A stretch of DNA of 64,000 nucleotides from Pelomonas saccharophila_A (GCF_031458095.1 NZ_JAVDXU010000002.1:682001-746000); one strand, 5' to 3'; positions 49,552 through 60,622 are shown, counted from the first letter of the stretch. Program-made: numbers and translations. The notes: generated by a model from the letters alone, not told the origin.

Positions 49552-51546
49552 GTGGTCGTCCTCAAGAACCTCCACCAGGAACTGTCGCGCTTCCGGCTGC
49601 GCGTGCTGGCCGCCGGCGCCTTCGTGCTGTTCTGCTTCGGCCTGCTGGTCACGCGCCTGGTCTGGCTTCAAGTGGTGCAGTACGACAGCTTTGCCGAACG
49701 CGCCGAGTCCAACCGCATCGCCGTCGTGCCCATCGTGCCCAACCGCGGCCTGATCAAGGACCGCAATGGCGTTGTGCTGGCCAGCAACTACTCGGCCTAC
49801 ACACTCGAGATCAACCCCGAGAAGGTGGCCGACCTGGACGCCACCATCGAGGCCCTGGGCCATGTCATCGAGGTCCAGGCCCGCGACAAGCGCCGTTTCA
49901 AGCGCCTGCTGGAAGAGGCCAAGCACACCGACTCCCTGCCCATCCGCACCAAGCTAACGGATGAGGAGGTGGCCCGCTTCACGGCCCAGCGCTTTCGCTT
50001 CCCCGGCGTGGAGATCAAGGCGCGGCTGTTCCGCTCCTATCCGCTGGGCGAGGTGGGCGCCCATCTGATCGGCTATATCGGCCGCATCAACCAAGCCGAG
50101 AAGAAGACCATGGACGATTGGGAGGAGGAAGACCTCGCCAACTACCGTGGCACCGAATACATCGGCAAGCTCGGGCTGGAGCAGGCCTATGAGAAGGAAT
50201 TGCACGGCACGACGGGCTTCGAGCAGGTCGAGACCAGCGCGGGCGGGCGCGCCGTGCGGCGGCTGGACCACCGCCCGCCCACGCCGGGCAACACGCTGAA
50301 CCTGTCCATCGACATCAAGCTGCAGGCCCTGGTGGAGCAGCTCTTCGGCGAGCGCCGCGGCGCCCTGGTGGCCATCGACCCGCGCAATGGCGAGGTGCTG
50401 GCCTTCGTCTCCAAGCCCACCTTCGACCCCAACCTCTTCGTCGACGGCATCGATGCCGATTCCTGGCGCGACCTCAACGAGGACATCGACAAGCCGCTGC
50501 TGAACCGCGCCCTGCGCGGCACCTACCCGCCCGGCTCCACCTTCAAGCCGCTGATGGCCATGGCCGCGCTGAACAGCGGCAAGCGCTCGCCCAGCACGGT
50601 CATCATGGACAACCTGACCTACAGCTTCGGCGGTCGCACCTTCGGCAGCCCCGAGACGGACCGCGCCGGCCCCAAGGACATGCGCCTGGCCATCGTCACC
50701 TCGTCCAATGTCTACTTCTACAGCCTGGCCAATGAGATGGGCGTGGACCTGATTCACGATCAGCTGGAGCCCTTCGGCCTGGGCCGCAAAACCGACATCG
50801 ACGTGCAGGGCGAGGTCACCGGCGTGCTGCCCTCGCAGGCCTGGAAGCGCAACTACTTCCGCAAGAGTCCGGCGAACCAGAAGTGGTTCCCCGGCGAGAC
50901 CATTTCGCTGGGCATCGGCCAGGGCTACAACAGCTTCACCATGCTGCAGATGGCCACGGCCTACTCGACCATCGCCTCGGGCGGCCAGCGCTACAAGCCG
51001 CGCCTGGTGCGCGAGATCGAGGATGTGGTCAAGCACGAGCAGCGCCGCATCGCCAGCGATGCGCTGGAGCCGCTGCCGCTCAAGCCCTCGGACGTCGCCA
51101 TCATCCATAACGCGATGAACGGCGTGACGCTGGAAGGCACGTCGCGGCTGGCCTTCCTGAACGCGGGCTACCAGAGCGCCGGCAAGACCGGCACGGCCCA
51201 GGCCATCGGCCTGAAGGCCGGCGAGAAGTACAGCAGCATCAAGGCCGACGAGCGCAAGCGCGACCATTCCCTCTACGTCGCCTTCGCGCCGGTCGAGCAA
51301 CCGACCGTGGCCCTCGCCATCATTGTCGAGAACGCCGGCTTCGGCTCCATGTCGGCGGCGCCGATCGCGCGCCGCGTGTTCGACTACCTGCTGCTGGGCA
51401 ACTACCCCAGCGAGGAAGACATCGCGCTGACGCAGAAGGGCCAGAGCTTCGCGCCGGTCGGCAAGCCGCGCCGTGCGGCCGACGTGCCGCTGCTGCCGGG
51501 CCCCGCGGCCTCGGCAGCAGCCCCTGCCTCGGGAGCCTCGAAATGA
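49552..51546 (+). CDS. mrdA: penicillin-binding protein 2
   Basis: A 664-residue class B transpeptidase that cross-links the lateral wall. One N-terminal helix (about residues 18-40) is followed by the pedestal domain and then the transpeptidase domain with SxxK in PPGSTFKPLMA (near residue 328), SSN in VTSSNVYFYS and KTGT in AGKTGTAQ (near residue 545). The start is GTG at 49552. A low-complexity Ala/Pro/Ser tail ends the protein. Overlaps rodA by ATGA. Confidence 0.94.
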   Translation: MVVLKNLHQELSRFRLRVLAAGAFVLFCFGLLVTRLVWLQVVQYDSFAERAESNRIAVVPIVPNRGLIKDRNGVVLASNYSAYTLEINPEKVADLDATIEALGHVIEVQARDKRRFKRLLEEAKHTDSLPIRTKLTDEEVARFTAQRFRFPGVEIKARLFRSYPLGEVGAHLIGYIGRINQAEKKTMDDWEEEDLANYRGTEYIGKLGLEQAYEKELHGTTGFEQVETSAGGRAVRRLDHRPPTPGNTLNLSIDIKLQALVEQLFGERRGALVAIDPRNGEVLAFVSKPTFDPNLFVDGIDADSWRDLNEDIDKPLLNRALRGTYPPGSTFKPLMAMAALNSGKRSPSTVIMDNLTYSFGGRTFGSPETDRAGPKDMRLAIVTSSNVYFYSLANEMGVDLIHDQLEPFGLGRKTDIDVQGEVTGVLPSQAWKRNYFRKSPANQKWFPGETISLGIGQGYNSFTMLQMATAYSTIASGGQRYKPRLVREIEDVVKHEQRRIASDALEPLPLKPSDVAIIHNAMNGVTLEGTSRLAFLNAGYQSAGKTGTAQAIGLKAGEKYSSIKADERKRDHSLYVAFAPVEQPTVALAIIVENAGFGSMSAAPIARRVFDYLLLGNYPSEEDIALTQKGQSFAPVGKPRRAADVPLLPGPAASAAAPASGASK

Positions 51547-52697
51547 CCGTCATCGAACGCCCGCCCCTCTGGCAGCGCCTCAGGCCCTGGCTCATCGGCT
51601 TCGACATCCCGTTGCTGATCGCCGTGCTGTGGATGTGCGCCTGGGGGCTGCTGTGCATGTACTCGGCCGGCTATGACCATGGCACGCGCTTTGTCGACCA
51701 TGCCCGCAACATGGTGCTGGCCCTGGGCCTGATGTTCATCGTCGCCCAGGTGCCGCCGCAAAAGTTGATGGCCCTGGCCATCCCGCTGTACAGCTTCGGC
51801 GTGGCCCTGCTGATCGCCACGGCCCTGTTCGGCGTCACCAAGAAGGGCGCGACGCGCTGGCTCAATATCGGCGTCACGCAGATCCAGCCCTCCGAGCTGC
51901 TGAAGCTGGCCACGCCGCTGATGCTGGCCTGGTGGTTCCAGAAGCGCGAGGGCCTGCTGCGCTGGCCGGACTTCATCGCCGCCTTTGCGCTGCTGCTCGT
52001 GCCCTTCCTGCTGATCGCCAAGCAGCCTGACCTGGGCACCGGCATCCTGGTGCTGGCCGCGGGCCTGTACGTGATCTTCTTTGCCGGCCTGCCGTGGAAG
52101 CTCATCCTGCCGGCCCTGGTGCTGGGCGCGGCCGCAGCGACGGCCCTGGTGCTCAGCGAGGACGCCATCTGCCAGCCCGACCTGAAGTGGCCGGTGCTGA
52201 AGGAATACCAGAAGCACCGCATCTGCACGCTGCTGGACCCGTCCAAGGACCCGCTGGGCAAGGGCTTTCACATCATCCAGGGCGAGATCGCCATCGGCTC
52301 CGGCGGCATGACGGGCAAGGGTTTCATGCAGGGCACCCAGACCCATCTGGAGTTCATCCCCGAACGCACCACCGACTTCATCTTCGCGGCCTTCGGCGAG
52401 GAGTTCGGCCTGATGGGGGCCCTGGCCCTGCTGCTGGGCTTCACGGCGCTGATCCTGCGCGGGCTGATGATCGCGTCCGACGCACCGACGCTGTTCACGC
52501 GGCTGATGGCTGGCGCGGTGACGCTGTCCTTCTTCACCTATGTCTTCGTCAACATGGGCATGGTCAGCGGCATCCTGCCCGTCGTCGGCGTGCCCCTGCC
52601 TTTCATCAGCTATGGCGGCACGGCGATGGTGACGCTGGGCCTGAGCCTGGGGTTGCTGATGTCGATTGCGCGGGTCAAGAAGCTCGTCAAGACCTGA
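51543..52697 (+). CDS. rodA: peptidoglycan polymerase RodA (SEDS family)
   Basis: A 384-residue ten-helix glycosyltransferase that polymerises lipid II with PBP2. It has KGATRWLNIGVTQIQPSELLKL near residue 100, AKQPDLGTGI near residue 160, the catalytic-loop region with EFIPERTTDFIFAAFGEEFG near residue 270 and PLPFISYGGT near the end, all SEDS signatures. Last gene of the shape operon. Confidence 0.94.
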   Translation: MTVIERPPLWQRLRPWLIGFDIPLLIAVLWMCAWGLLCMYSAGYDHGTRFVDHARNMVLALGLMFIVAQVPPQKLMALAIPLYSFGVALLIATALFGVTKKGATRWLNIGVTQIQPSELLKLATPLMLAWWFQKREGLLRWPDFIAAFALLLVPFLLIAKQPDLGTGILVLAAGLYVIFFAGLPWKLILPALVLGAAAATALVLSEDAICQPDLKWPVLKEYQKHRICTLLDPSKDPLGKGFHIIQGEIAIGSGGMTGKGFMQGTQTHLEFIPERTTDFIFAAFGEEFGLMGALALLLGFTALILRGLMIASDAPTLFTRLMAGAVTLSFFTYVFVNMGMVSGILPVVGVPLPFISYGGTAMVTLGLSLGLLMSIARVKKLVKT

Positions 52698-52796
52698 CGG
52701 CAGTGGGGCACTGGCACTGGTGAATCGGCACGTCATGAACGGCGTTCCCGGCGCCATGGCGCAGCTACCGTCTGCCCTTCACATGGAAGGGATGGG

Positions 52797-53744
52797 ATGG
52801 CGAAGTCCAGGAAGATTGTGCTTTCAGCACTGGCGGTCTTGGCCGGCGTCGCCGCGCTGTGGGCGGGCTGGCCTGCTGAAACACCTCATAAGGGCGCAGC
52901 ACCCGTCGCCGTCTCAGCTACTGGCGATGCGCCTTCGGCATCCGACCTGAACACCGCCCGTCAGCCCGTGCCAGCGGCTACCAACGACACGACCTCCGTT
53001 GCACCCAAGAAGCAGGAGGACGCATCGTCCTGGCGCCAGCTCTATGCCGCTTCAGACCTGTTCCCACGGCTACTGCAGTTGCATCAGGCAAGGCGGACCG
53101 GCAGTTATGCGGCGGTGCGCGCGCTCAATGAGGCTTGCATAGCAGCCACGCTCTGGTCGCACTACCCCGACCGCGATCCGCTCAAGCGCGCCGACGTCAA
53201 CCATCCGGATCACGCCAAACGACTGGCTGCGCGGGAACGGGTCACGAGCGGCTGCGGCCATATGCAAGCCGGTGGCGGCGGTGGAGTGCTGGTCGACGTC
53301 GCTGCAGGCGACATCGAAGGACAGAAATTCATCCAGGCGTTCTTCGTACTGCAGGACGCCAGGGGCAAGTCCGTCGGGGAGGTGGACGCCGCGCTGGCGG
53401 AAGCCGTACGGCAAGGTCATCCCGAGGTGATGCTCATGCTCCACGGCCAGTACAAGATCTCGCAAGGCTGGCGCGGCTTGATCTCACCGGAAGCCGCCAG
53501 CGACGCAAGACGCGCTGCCAGGATCGCGGAGATGCGGTTCACGGCACCTGACGCTGGGCCGGCCGATCAGGACATTCGCCTGGCCTTCCGCTGCTTCATG
53601 GACGGCGAATGCAGCTACCGATACGATGACGTGTCGGATATCGCGGATCCACAGCGGCGTGCGCGAATCCTGCAGACCGCCGCCGAGCTAGAGGCATCGC
53701 TGCGTTCGCCCGATCCAGTTCAGGCCCTGTTCAGGAAGCGCTGA
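52797..53744 (+). CDS. hypothetical exported or membrane-anchored protein
   Basis: A 315-residue protein I cannot place. The N-terminus is a signal or anchor helix (IVLSALAVLAGVAALWAGW), followed by a Pro/Ala/Thr linker to about residue 75, then a helical soluble region with cysteines (ALNEACIAATLW, TSGCGHMQAG, FRCFMDGEC). Base composition looks somewhat less GC-rich than in the neighbouring wall genes. It lies between the rodA operon and a convergent two-component system, whose last 14 bases overlap its end. It may be a late insertion or a lineage-specific envelope protein. Confidence 0.6.
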   Translation: MAKSRKIVLSALAVLAGVAALWAGWPAETPHKGAAPVAVSATGDAPSASDLNTARQPVPAATNDTTSVAPKKQEDASSWRQLYAASDLFPRLLQLHQARRTGSYAAVRALNEACIAATLWSHYPDRDPLKRADVNHPDHAKRLAARERVTSGCGHMQAGGGGGVLVDVAAGDIEGQKFIQAFFVLQDARGKSVGEVDAALAEAVRQGHPEVMLMLHGQYKISQGWRGLISPEAASDARRAARIAEMRFTAPDAGPADQDIRLAFRCFMDGECSYRYDDVSDIADPQRRARILQTAAELEASLRSPDPVQALFRKR

Positions 53745-55272
53745 GCCCTGATGTCGAAGCCGGAAAACGGATCGTGAACCGCGCCCCCGGCCCCTGGCCG
53801 TCGGGCGACTCGCCACCTGCGGCGCGGCGCAGGCGGGTGTCGTCCAGCGTCAATTCGGCCTCGTGCTGCTGCACGATCTCCTGCACGATGGCCAGGCCCA
53901 GGCCCGAGCCTTCGACACCGCTGCCCAGCGACCGGTAAAAGGGCTGGAAGACCTTGTCGCGCTCGGCCGGCGCGATACCGGGCCCGGTGTCCTCGACCTG
54001 CAGCACGACCACCTGGCCAAAGGGGTCCTCGACCACCCTCACCGTCACCAGGCCTCCGGCCGGCGTGTAGAGCAGGGCGTTGTCGACGAGGTTGCGGATC
54101 AGCTCGCCGATCAGCACCGGCTGGCCGTTGACGCGCAGCCGGCTGTCGTCCGGCACTACGCCGTCATAGCCCAGGTCGATGCGCCGCTCCAGTGCCCTCG
54201 GGACGAAGTCGCGCACGGTGTCGATGGCGATCTCGGCCAGGTTGACCGGCTCGCGCTTCAGGGCCTGCTCGGCATCCTCGGCGCGCGCCATGGCCAGCAG
54301 CTGGTTGACCATATGGGCGGCCCGTTCGCTGGCACGGGCGATCTGGGCCAGCGAGCGCTTCATCTCCTCGGGCGAGGCGCGGCCGGCATCGATCTCGCGC
54401 TGGATCAGCTCGGCCTGGGTGCGCAGACCGGCCAGCGGCGTCTTCAGCTGATGGGCCGCGTCGGCGAGGAAGTGCTTCTGCCGGCTCATCGACGAGTCCA
54501 GCCGCGCCAGCAGGTCGTTGATGGCCTGCACCAGCGGAGCCACCTCGTCGGGCACGCGCTGCTCGTCGATGGGCGACAGGTCCGAACTCTCGCGCGAGCG
54601 GATGCGGCGCTGCAGCTCGTTCAGCGGCGAGATGCCGCGCGCCAGCGCCAGCCAGACCAGCAGCACGGCCAGCGGCAGGATGACGAACTGCGGCAGGATG
54701 ACGCCCTTGATGATCTCGTTGGTCAGCCGCGCTCGCTTGCCCAGGGTCTCGGCCACCTGCACCAGCATGGTCTTGGTCGACCCGGCCTGGCCCTCGGGCG
54801 CGATCCACAGATAGGCCACGCGCACGGCATCCGTGCCGACCTCGTCATCGCGGAAGTGCAGCTCCCACGGCACGATGGGCGCCTCCTCGGTGGGCACCGG
54901 CAGGGTCGCATCGCCGCTGAGCAGCTCGCCGCGCAGGCCCAGCACCTGATAGAAGACCGTGTCCGACGCATCCGCGCGCAGCAGGGCCGCGGCCTCGGGC
55001 GCGAGGGCATAACGGTCCCTTCCCTTGGTCGGTGCGGACTCGGCCGCGACCTGCAGGCCGAGGCTGCGCGCCATTTCGCCCAACTCGCGGTCGTAGGGAC
55101 GGCTCGCGATGCCCTGGGCCACCAGCCAGGTCAGGGCCACGCTGATCGGCCAGATCAGCAGCAGCGGGGCGAGCATCCAATCGAGGATCTCGCCGAACAG
55201 CGAGCCCTGCGCAGCCGGTGCGCCCGCCCGAACCAGCGAGCCCGGCTCGGGGCTGCTGCTTTCCTTGGGCAT
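53731..55272 (-). CDS. sensor histidine kinase, TctE-like
   Basis: A 513-residue membrane kinase: helix near residues 30-52, a periplasmic TctE-type sensor domain (about 55-190), a second helix (about 193-213), HAMP, then DHp with ADAAHQLKTPLAGL (H near residue 275) and a catalytic domain with LVDNALLYTP (N-box), VEDTGPGIAPAER and GSGLGLAIV. TctE relatives sense tricarboxylates, but no transporter gene adjoins. Its ATG directly follows the regulator stop (TAA ATG). Confidence 0.88.
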   Translation of the reverse strand: MPKESSSPEPGSLVRAGAPAAQGSLFGEILDWMLAPLLLIWPISVALTWLVAQGIASRPYDRELGEMARSLGLQVAAESAPTKGRDRYALAPEAAALLRADASDTVFYQVLGLRGELLSGDATLPVPTEEAPIVPWELHFRDDEVGTDAVRVAYLWIAPEGQAGSTKTMLVQVAETLGKRARLTNEIIKGVILPQFVILPLAVLLVWLALARGISPLNELQRRIRSRESSDLSPIDEQRVPDEVAPLVQAINDLLARLDSSMSRQKHFLADAAHQLKTPLAGLRTQAELIQREIDAGRASPEEMKRSLAQIARASERAAHMVNQLLAMARAEDAEQALKREPVNLAEIAIDTVRDFVPRALERRIDLGYDGVVPDDSRLRVNGQPVLIGELIRNLVDNALLYTPAGGLVTVRVVEDPFGQVVVLQVEDTGPGIAPAERDKVFQPFYRSLGSGVEGSGLGLAIVQEIVQQHEAELTLDDTRLRRAAGGESPDGQGPGARFTIRFPASTSGLSAS

Positions 55273-55944
55273 TTAGGAGTTGATCTTTTCTAGGCAGTAG
55301 CCGAGACCACGAACCGTCGCGATGCGGATGGGGCCCTGTTCGATCTTCTTGCGCAGGCGGTGGATATAGACCTCGATGGCGTTGTTCGAGACCTCCTCGC
55401 CCCACTCGCACAGGCGCTCGACGAGCTGATCCTTGCTGACCAGACGACCCGCACGCTGCAGCAGCACCTCCAGCAGCGACAGCTCGCGCGCCGACAGCTC
55501 CAGCATCTGGTCATTGATATAGGCCACGCGGCCGGTCGCATCGAAGGTCAGTGGCCCATGCTTGATGAGGCTGCTGGCCGTGCCCAGGCCGCGCCGGGTC
55601 AGCGCCCGCACGCGCGCCTCCAGCTCCTGCAGCGAGAAGGGCTTGGCCATGTAGTCGTCGGCGCCCAGATCCAGCCCCTTGACCCGCTGCTCGACGCTGT
55701 CGGCCGCGGTCAGGATCAGCACCGGCATGGTCGAGCCACGGGCGCGCAGCTTACGCAGCACCTCGAGCCCATGCAGGCGCGGCAGGCCCAGGTCCAGGAT
55801 GACCAGATCGAACTCGTGCGTCGCCAGCGCGGTATCGGCCTCGGTGCCCGAGCTGACCCGGTCCACCGCATAGCCCGAAGCGCGCAGGGCTCGCAACAGG
55901 CCATCGGCCAGCACTTGGTCGTCTTCGGCAATCAGGATGCGCAT
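55273..55944 (-). CDS. OmpR-family response regulator, TctD-like
   Basis: A 223-residue regulator with a receiver domain (acidic pair in IAEDD, phospho-acceptor D51 in LVILDLGLP, lysine in YMAKPFSL) and a winged-helix OmpR domain (SARELSLLEVLLQRAGRLVS, NAIEVYIHRLRKKIE, RIATVRGLGYCLE). It pairs with the kinase gene that follows. It is divergent from recA, with 175 bases between them. Confidence 0.9.
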   Translation of the reverse strand: MRILIAEDDQVLADGLLRALRASGYAVDRVSSGTEADTALATHEFDLVILDLGLPRLHGLEVLRKLRARGSTMPVLILTAADSVEQRVKGLDLGADDYMAKPFSLQELEARVRALTRRGLGTASSLIKHGPLTFDATGRVAYINDQMLELSARELSLLEVLLQRAGRLVSKDQLVERLCEWGEEVSNNAIEVYIHRLRKKIEQGPIRIATVRGLGYCLEKINS

Positions 55945-56066
55945 AGGTCTTGTCTCCGCCGCCGATGTTAGGTGTTGAGGAGCTAGCTCATGCCTTGAGC
56001 CACCTGGCTCACAGAATACCCATCAAGCCTGAGGTCACTGCTTCCTCAGATCATGGGACAGAACTA

Positions 56067-56095
56067 CTGTACAAACATACAGATTGCCCCATAAT
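56067..56095 (+). promoter_or_regulatory. LexA (SOS) box and recA promoter
   Basis: CTGTACAAACATACAG (56067-56082) matches the CTGT-N8-ACAG SOS box exactly. A -10-like CATAAT (56090-56095) lies 17 bases after CTGTAC, so LexA would cover the -35. recA starts at 56120 with GGAG before it. LexA repression lifted by RecA filaments is the known behaviour of such boxes. Confidence 0.82.
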
Positions 56096-56119
56096 TCAAA
56101 CATTCCTTTGGAGAACTGC

Positions 56120-57163
56120 ATGGACGCCCCCGTCAAATCCCTGAACACCGAAAAAGCCAAGGCCCTGCAGGCCGCCCTCGCCCAGATCGAGAAGCAATTC
56201 GGCAAGGGATCCATCATGCGCCTGGGTGAAGGCGAGGTCATCGAAGACATCCAGGTCGTCTCCACCGGCTCCCTGGGCCTGGACATCGCCCTGGGCGTTG
56301 GCGGCCTGCCGCGCGGCCGCGTCATCGAGATCTACGGCCCGGAATCCTCCGGCAAGACGACGCTGACCCTGCAGGTCATCGCCGAGATGCAGAAGTTGCA
56401 GGGCACCTGCGCCTTCATCGACGCCGAACACGCCCTGGACATCCAGTACGCCCAGAAGCTGGGCGTCAATCTGCAGGACCTGCTCATCAGCCAGCCCGAC
56501 ACCGGCGAACAGGCCCTCGAGATCGTCGACTCCCTGGTGCGTTCCGGCTCGGTGGACCTCATCGTCATCGACTCGGTCGCGGCGCTGACGCCCAAGGCCG
56601 AAATCGAAGGCGAGATGGGTGACCAGCTGCCCGGCCTGCAGGCCCGCCTGATGAGCCAGGCCCTGCGCAAGCTGACCGCCACCATCAAGAAGGCCAACTG
56701 CACGGTCATCTTCATCAACCAGATCCGCATGAAGATCGGCGTCATGTTCGGCTCGCCCGAAACGACCACCGGCGGCAATGCACTGAAGTTCTACGCCTCC
56801 GTGCGTCTGGACATCCGCCGCATCGGCTCAATCAAGAAGGGCGAGGAAGTCATCGGCTCCGAGACCAAGGTCAAGGTCGTCAAGAACAAGGTCAGCCCGC
56901 CGTTCAAGACCGCCGAGTTCGACATCCTCTATGGCGAAGGCATCAGCCGCGAGGGCGAGATCGTCGACATGGGCGTGGTCCACAAGATCGTCGACAAGTC
57001 CGGCGCCTGGTATGCCTACAACGGCGAGAAGATCGGCCAGGGCAAGGACAACGCCCGCGAATTCCTGCGCGAGAACCCGGACATCGCCCGTGAGATCGAG
57101 AACAAGATCCGCGAGACGGTCGGCGTCGCCGCCCTGGGCGCTGCCGAGGGCGACGAGGAGTAA
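56120..57163 (+). CDS. recA: recombinase RecA
   Basis: A 347-residue ATPase that coats single-stranded DNA, drives strand exchange and triggers LexA cleavage. It has Walker A GPESSGKTT near residue 68, the MAW region with EHALDIQYAQKLGV, loop L1 around GEMGDQLPGLQARLMSQALRK, L2 around FGSPETTTGGNALKFYASVR and an acidic tail. The ATG at 56120 is the family start. recX follows 33 bases later. Confidence 0.97.
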   Translation: MDAPVKSLNTEKAKALQAALAQIEKQFGKGSIMRLGEGEVIEDIQVVSTGSLGLDIALGVGGLPRGRVIEIYGPESSGKTTLTLQVIAEMQKLQGTCAFIDAEHALDIQYAQKLGVNLQDLLISQPDTGEQALEIVDSLVRSGSVDLIVIDSVAALTPKAEIEGEMGDQLPGLQARLMSQALRKLTATIKKANCTVIFINQIRMKIGVMFGSPETTTGGNALKFYASVRLDIRRIGSIKKGEEVIGSETKVKVVKNKVSPPFKTAEFDILYGEGISREGEIVDMGVVHKIVDKSGAWYAYNGEKIGQGKDNAREFLRENPDIAREIENKIRETVGVAALGAAEGDEE

Positions 57164-57196
57164 GCCGGCTGCGGCCCCGGAACGCATCCGGCAGGC

Positions 57197-57745
57197 ATGG
57201 CGACCCGGGGGCCGCTGTCACTGAAGGCCCGGGCCATTGGCCTGCTGGCCCAGCGCGAGCACAGCCGCACGGAATTGCGGCGCAAGCTGCTGCGGATTGA
57301 GCGGCAGCAGCGCGAGCGCGCGGCGGCCGGCTTGGCTGCGACAGCGGCTGCGGCTGCGGGCGACGCCCCCGACGCCACAGAGCCGCATTCAGGTGCTGAA
57401 GACGACTGTGAAGCCGGCGAGAGCACTGTCGACGCCTTGCTCGACAGCCTCGCTGCCGCCGGCTATCTGAACGAAAGCCGCTTTGTCGAATCCCGGCTGC
57501 ATCTGCGCGCCGGCCGCTTCGGCACCCAGCGCATCCAGCAGGAACTGGCTCAACACGGCATCAAGCTCGATGCCGAGCAGCAGGCCAGCCTGCGTGCAAC
57601 CGAGCTGGAACGCGCCCGCGAGGTCTGGAAAAGGCGCTTTGGCGACGAGCCTTCGCGCGAGCCGGCCGAGCAGGCACGCCAGACGCGTTTCCTGCTGGCA
57701 CGGGGTTTTGCCCCCGAGGTGGTGCGCCGCTTGCTGAGGGCCTAA
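57197..57745 (+). CDS. recX: RecA regulator RecX
   Basis: A 182-residue helical protein that limits RecA filament growth. It has SLKARAIGLLAQREHSRTEL at the start, LDSLAAAGYLNESRFVESRLHLRAGRFGTQRI near residue 82 and TRFLLARGFAPEVVRRLL at the end, typical of RecX three-helix repeats. An Ala/Asp/Glu-rich insertion (about residues 42-75) makes it longer than E. coli RecX. Probably cotranscribed with recA. Confidence 0.88.
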   Translation: MATRGPLSLKARAIGLLAQREHSRTELRRKLLRIERQQRERAAAGLAATAAAAAGDAPDATEPHSGAEDDCEAGESTVDALLDSLAAAGYLNESRFVESRLHLRAGRFGTQRIQQELAQHGIKLDAEQQASLRATELERAREVWKRRFGDEPSREPAEQARQTRFLLARGFAPEVVRRLLRA

Positions 57746-57921
57746 GGCCTGCTTGACCGAGCGCGCAGGGGGAGTTTTCACCCTCCGTGCTACATTGCCG
57801 CCTGCCCCAAAAACGAGGGTTCACCCGGTTACATGCCCCTTTGCCCTCTGGCAAAGCGCTGCAAAAGCCGGGTTGACCCCGTCCCGGCACAGGCCGGGGT
57901 GATTTGCCATACCCCCGTTCC

Positions 57922-58500
57922 ATGCCTGCCGCCCACCCGTCCGTCACGCGCCGCCCGCTGCACCGCCGCGCCCTCGATGTGCAGGTGTTCGCGCGCGATG
58001 ACGGCCTGTTCGATGTCGAAGCCAGCCTCATCGATACCAAGACGCATGACGTGCCGCTGGCCGGCGTGCCCCGCAAGGCCGGCGACCCCATCCACGAGAT
58101 GCGCCTGCATCTGACCGTGGACGCCACGCTGACCATCACCGCCGCCAGCTCCGACACCCTCTGGATGCCCTATCCCGGTGCCTGCAACGAGCACGGCGAC
58201 GCCTACCGCCGGCTGGTCGGCCTGAACCTGATGAAGGGTTTCCGCCAGGCCGTGACCGAGCGCCTGGGCGGCACGCGGGGCTGTACCCACATCACCGAGC
58301 TCTGCCAGATCCTGCCGACAGCCGTCATCCAGGCCATGGCCGGCTCGGTCATCGACACCCGCGAGGGCGATGCCGCCGGCAATCCGCCTTTCCAGCTCGA
58401 CCGCTGTCACGCGCTGCGCCGCGACAGCGCCACCGTCGCCAAGTTCTACCCGCGCTGGCACCAGCAAGCTGCTGTTCAGCCCGCCACCTCAGAATCCTGA
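57922..58500 (+). CDS. DUF2889 family protein
   Basis: A 192-residue protein of the DUF2889 family: PLHRRALDVQVFARDDGLFDVEASLIDTK near the start, HEMRLHLTVDATLTI near residue 60, CNEHGDAYRRLVGLNLMKGF and GCTHITELCQILPTAVIQA near residue 118. The family is conserved next to sucCD in Burkholderiales; function unknown. The ATG at 57922 is chosen; an in-frame TTG lies six codons earlier. It starts 176 bases after recX and ends 25 bases before sucC. Confidence 0.8.
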   Translation: MPAAHPSVTRRPLHRRALDVQVFARDDGLFDVEASLIDTKTHDVPLAGVPRKAGDPIHEMRLHLTVDATLTITAASSDTLWMPYPGACNEHGDAYRRLVGLNLMKGFRQAVTERLGGTRGCTHITELCQILPTAVIQAMAGSVIDTREGDAAGNPPFQLDRCHALRRDSATVAKFYPRWHQQAAVQPATSES

Positions 58501-58525
58501 CTTCCCCGACCCGAGAGACCCAGCC

Positions 58526-59686
<1,161 letters not shown>

Positions 59687-59707
59687 GCCAGCCCAGAGGA
59701 ATCAGAC

Positions 59708-60601
59708 ATGTCCATCTACATCAACAAAGACACCAAGGTCATCACCCAGGGCATCACCGGCAAGACCGGCCAGTTCCACACCCTGGGCTGCCAGGCCTAT
59801 GCCAACGGCAAGAACGCCTTCGTCGCGGGCGTGAACCCCAAGAAGGCCGGCGAGAAGTTCAGCGAGATTCCCATCTACGCCACCGTCAAGGAAGCGGCCG
59901 GCCAGACCGGCGCGACCGTGTCCGTCATCTACGTGCCGCCCGCCGGCGCTGCCGCCGCCATCTGGGAAGCCGTCGAGGCCGACCTTGACCTGGCCATCTG
60001 CATCACCGAAGGCATCCCGGTGCGCGACATGCTGGAAGTGCGCAACAAGATGAAGGCCAAGGAAGCCGCCGGCGGCAAGCGCACGCTGCTGCTGGGCCCC
60101 AACTGCCCCGGCCTGATCACGCCGGAAGAAATCAAGATCGGCATCATGCCTGGCCACATCCACCGCAAGGGCCGCATCGGCGTCGTGTCGCGCTCCGGCA
60201 CGCTGACCTATGAAGCCGTGGCCCAGCTGACCGAGATCGGCCTCGGCCAGTCGTCGGCCGTCGGCATCGGTGGCGACCCGATCAATGGCCTGAAGCACAT
60301 CGACGTGATGAAGGCCTTCAACGACGACCCGGACACCGACGCCGTCATCATGATCGGCGAGATCGGCGGCCCCGACGAGGCGGAAGCCGCGCGTTGGTGC
60401 AAGGCCAACATGAAGAAGCCCATCGTCGGCTTCATCGCCGGCGTCACCGCCCCTCCGGGCAAGCGCATGGGCCATGCCGGCGCGCTGATCTCCGGCGGCG
60501 CCGACACGGCCGATGCCAAGCTCGCCATCATGGAAGAGTGCGGCTTCACGGTCACGCGCAACCCGTCCGAGATGGGCAAGCTGCTGAAAGCGCTGCTGTA
60601 A
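59708..60601 (+). CDS. sucD: succinyl-CoA synthetase alpha subunit
   Basis: A 297-residue CoA-binding subunit. It has TQGITGKTGQFHTLGCQAYG-like start, IYVPPAGAAAAIWEA, GPNCPGLITPEE near residue 125 and the active-site histidine in GKRMGHAGALISGG near residue 251, which carries the phosphate. AGAGGA precedes its ATG. A strong terminator follows. Confidence 0.96.
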   Translation: MSIYINKDTKVITQGITGKTGQFHTLGCQAYANGKNAFVAGVNPKKAGEKFSEIPIYATVKEAAGQTGATVSVIYVPPAGAAAAIWEAVEADLDLAICITEGIPVRDMLEVRNKMKAKEAAGGKRTLLLGPNCPGLITPEEIKIGIMPGHIHRKGRIGVVSRSGTLTYEAVAQLTEIGLGQSSAVGIGGDPINGLKHIDVMKAFNDDPDTDAVIMIGEIGGPDEAEAARWCKANMKKPIVGFIAGVTAPPGKRMGHAGALISGGADTADAKLAIMEECGFTVTRNPSEMGKLLKALL

Positions 60602-60622
60602 ACCGGCCTGGTGCCGCTGACG

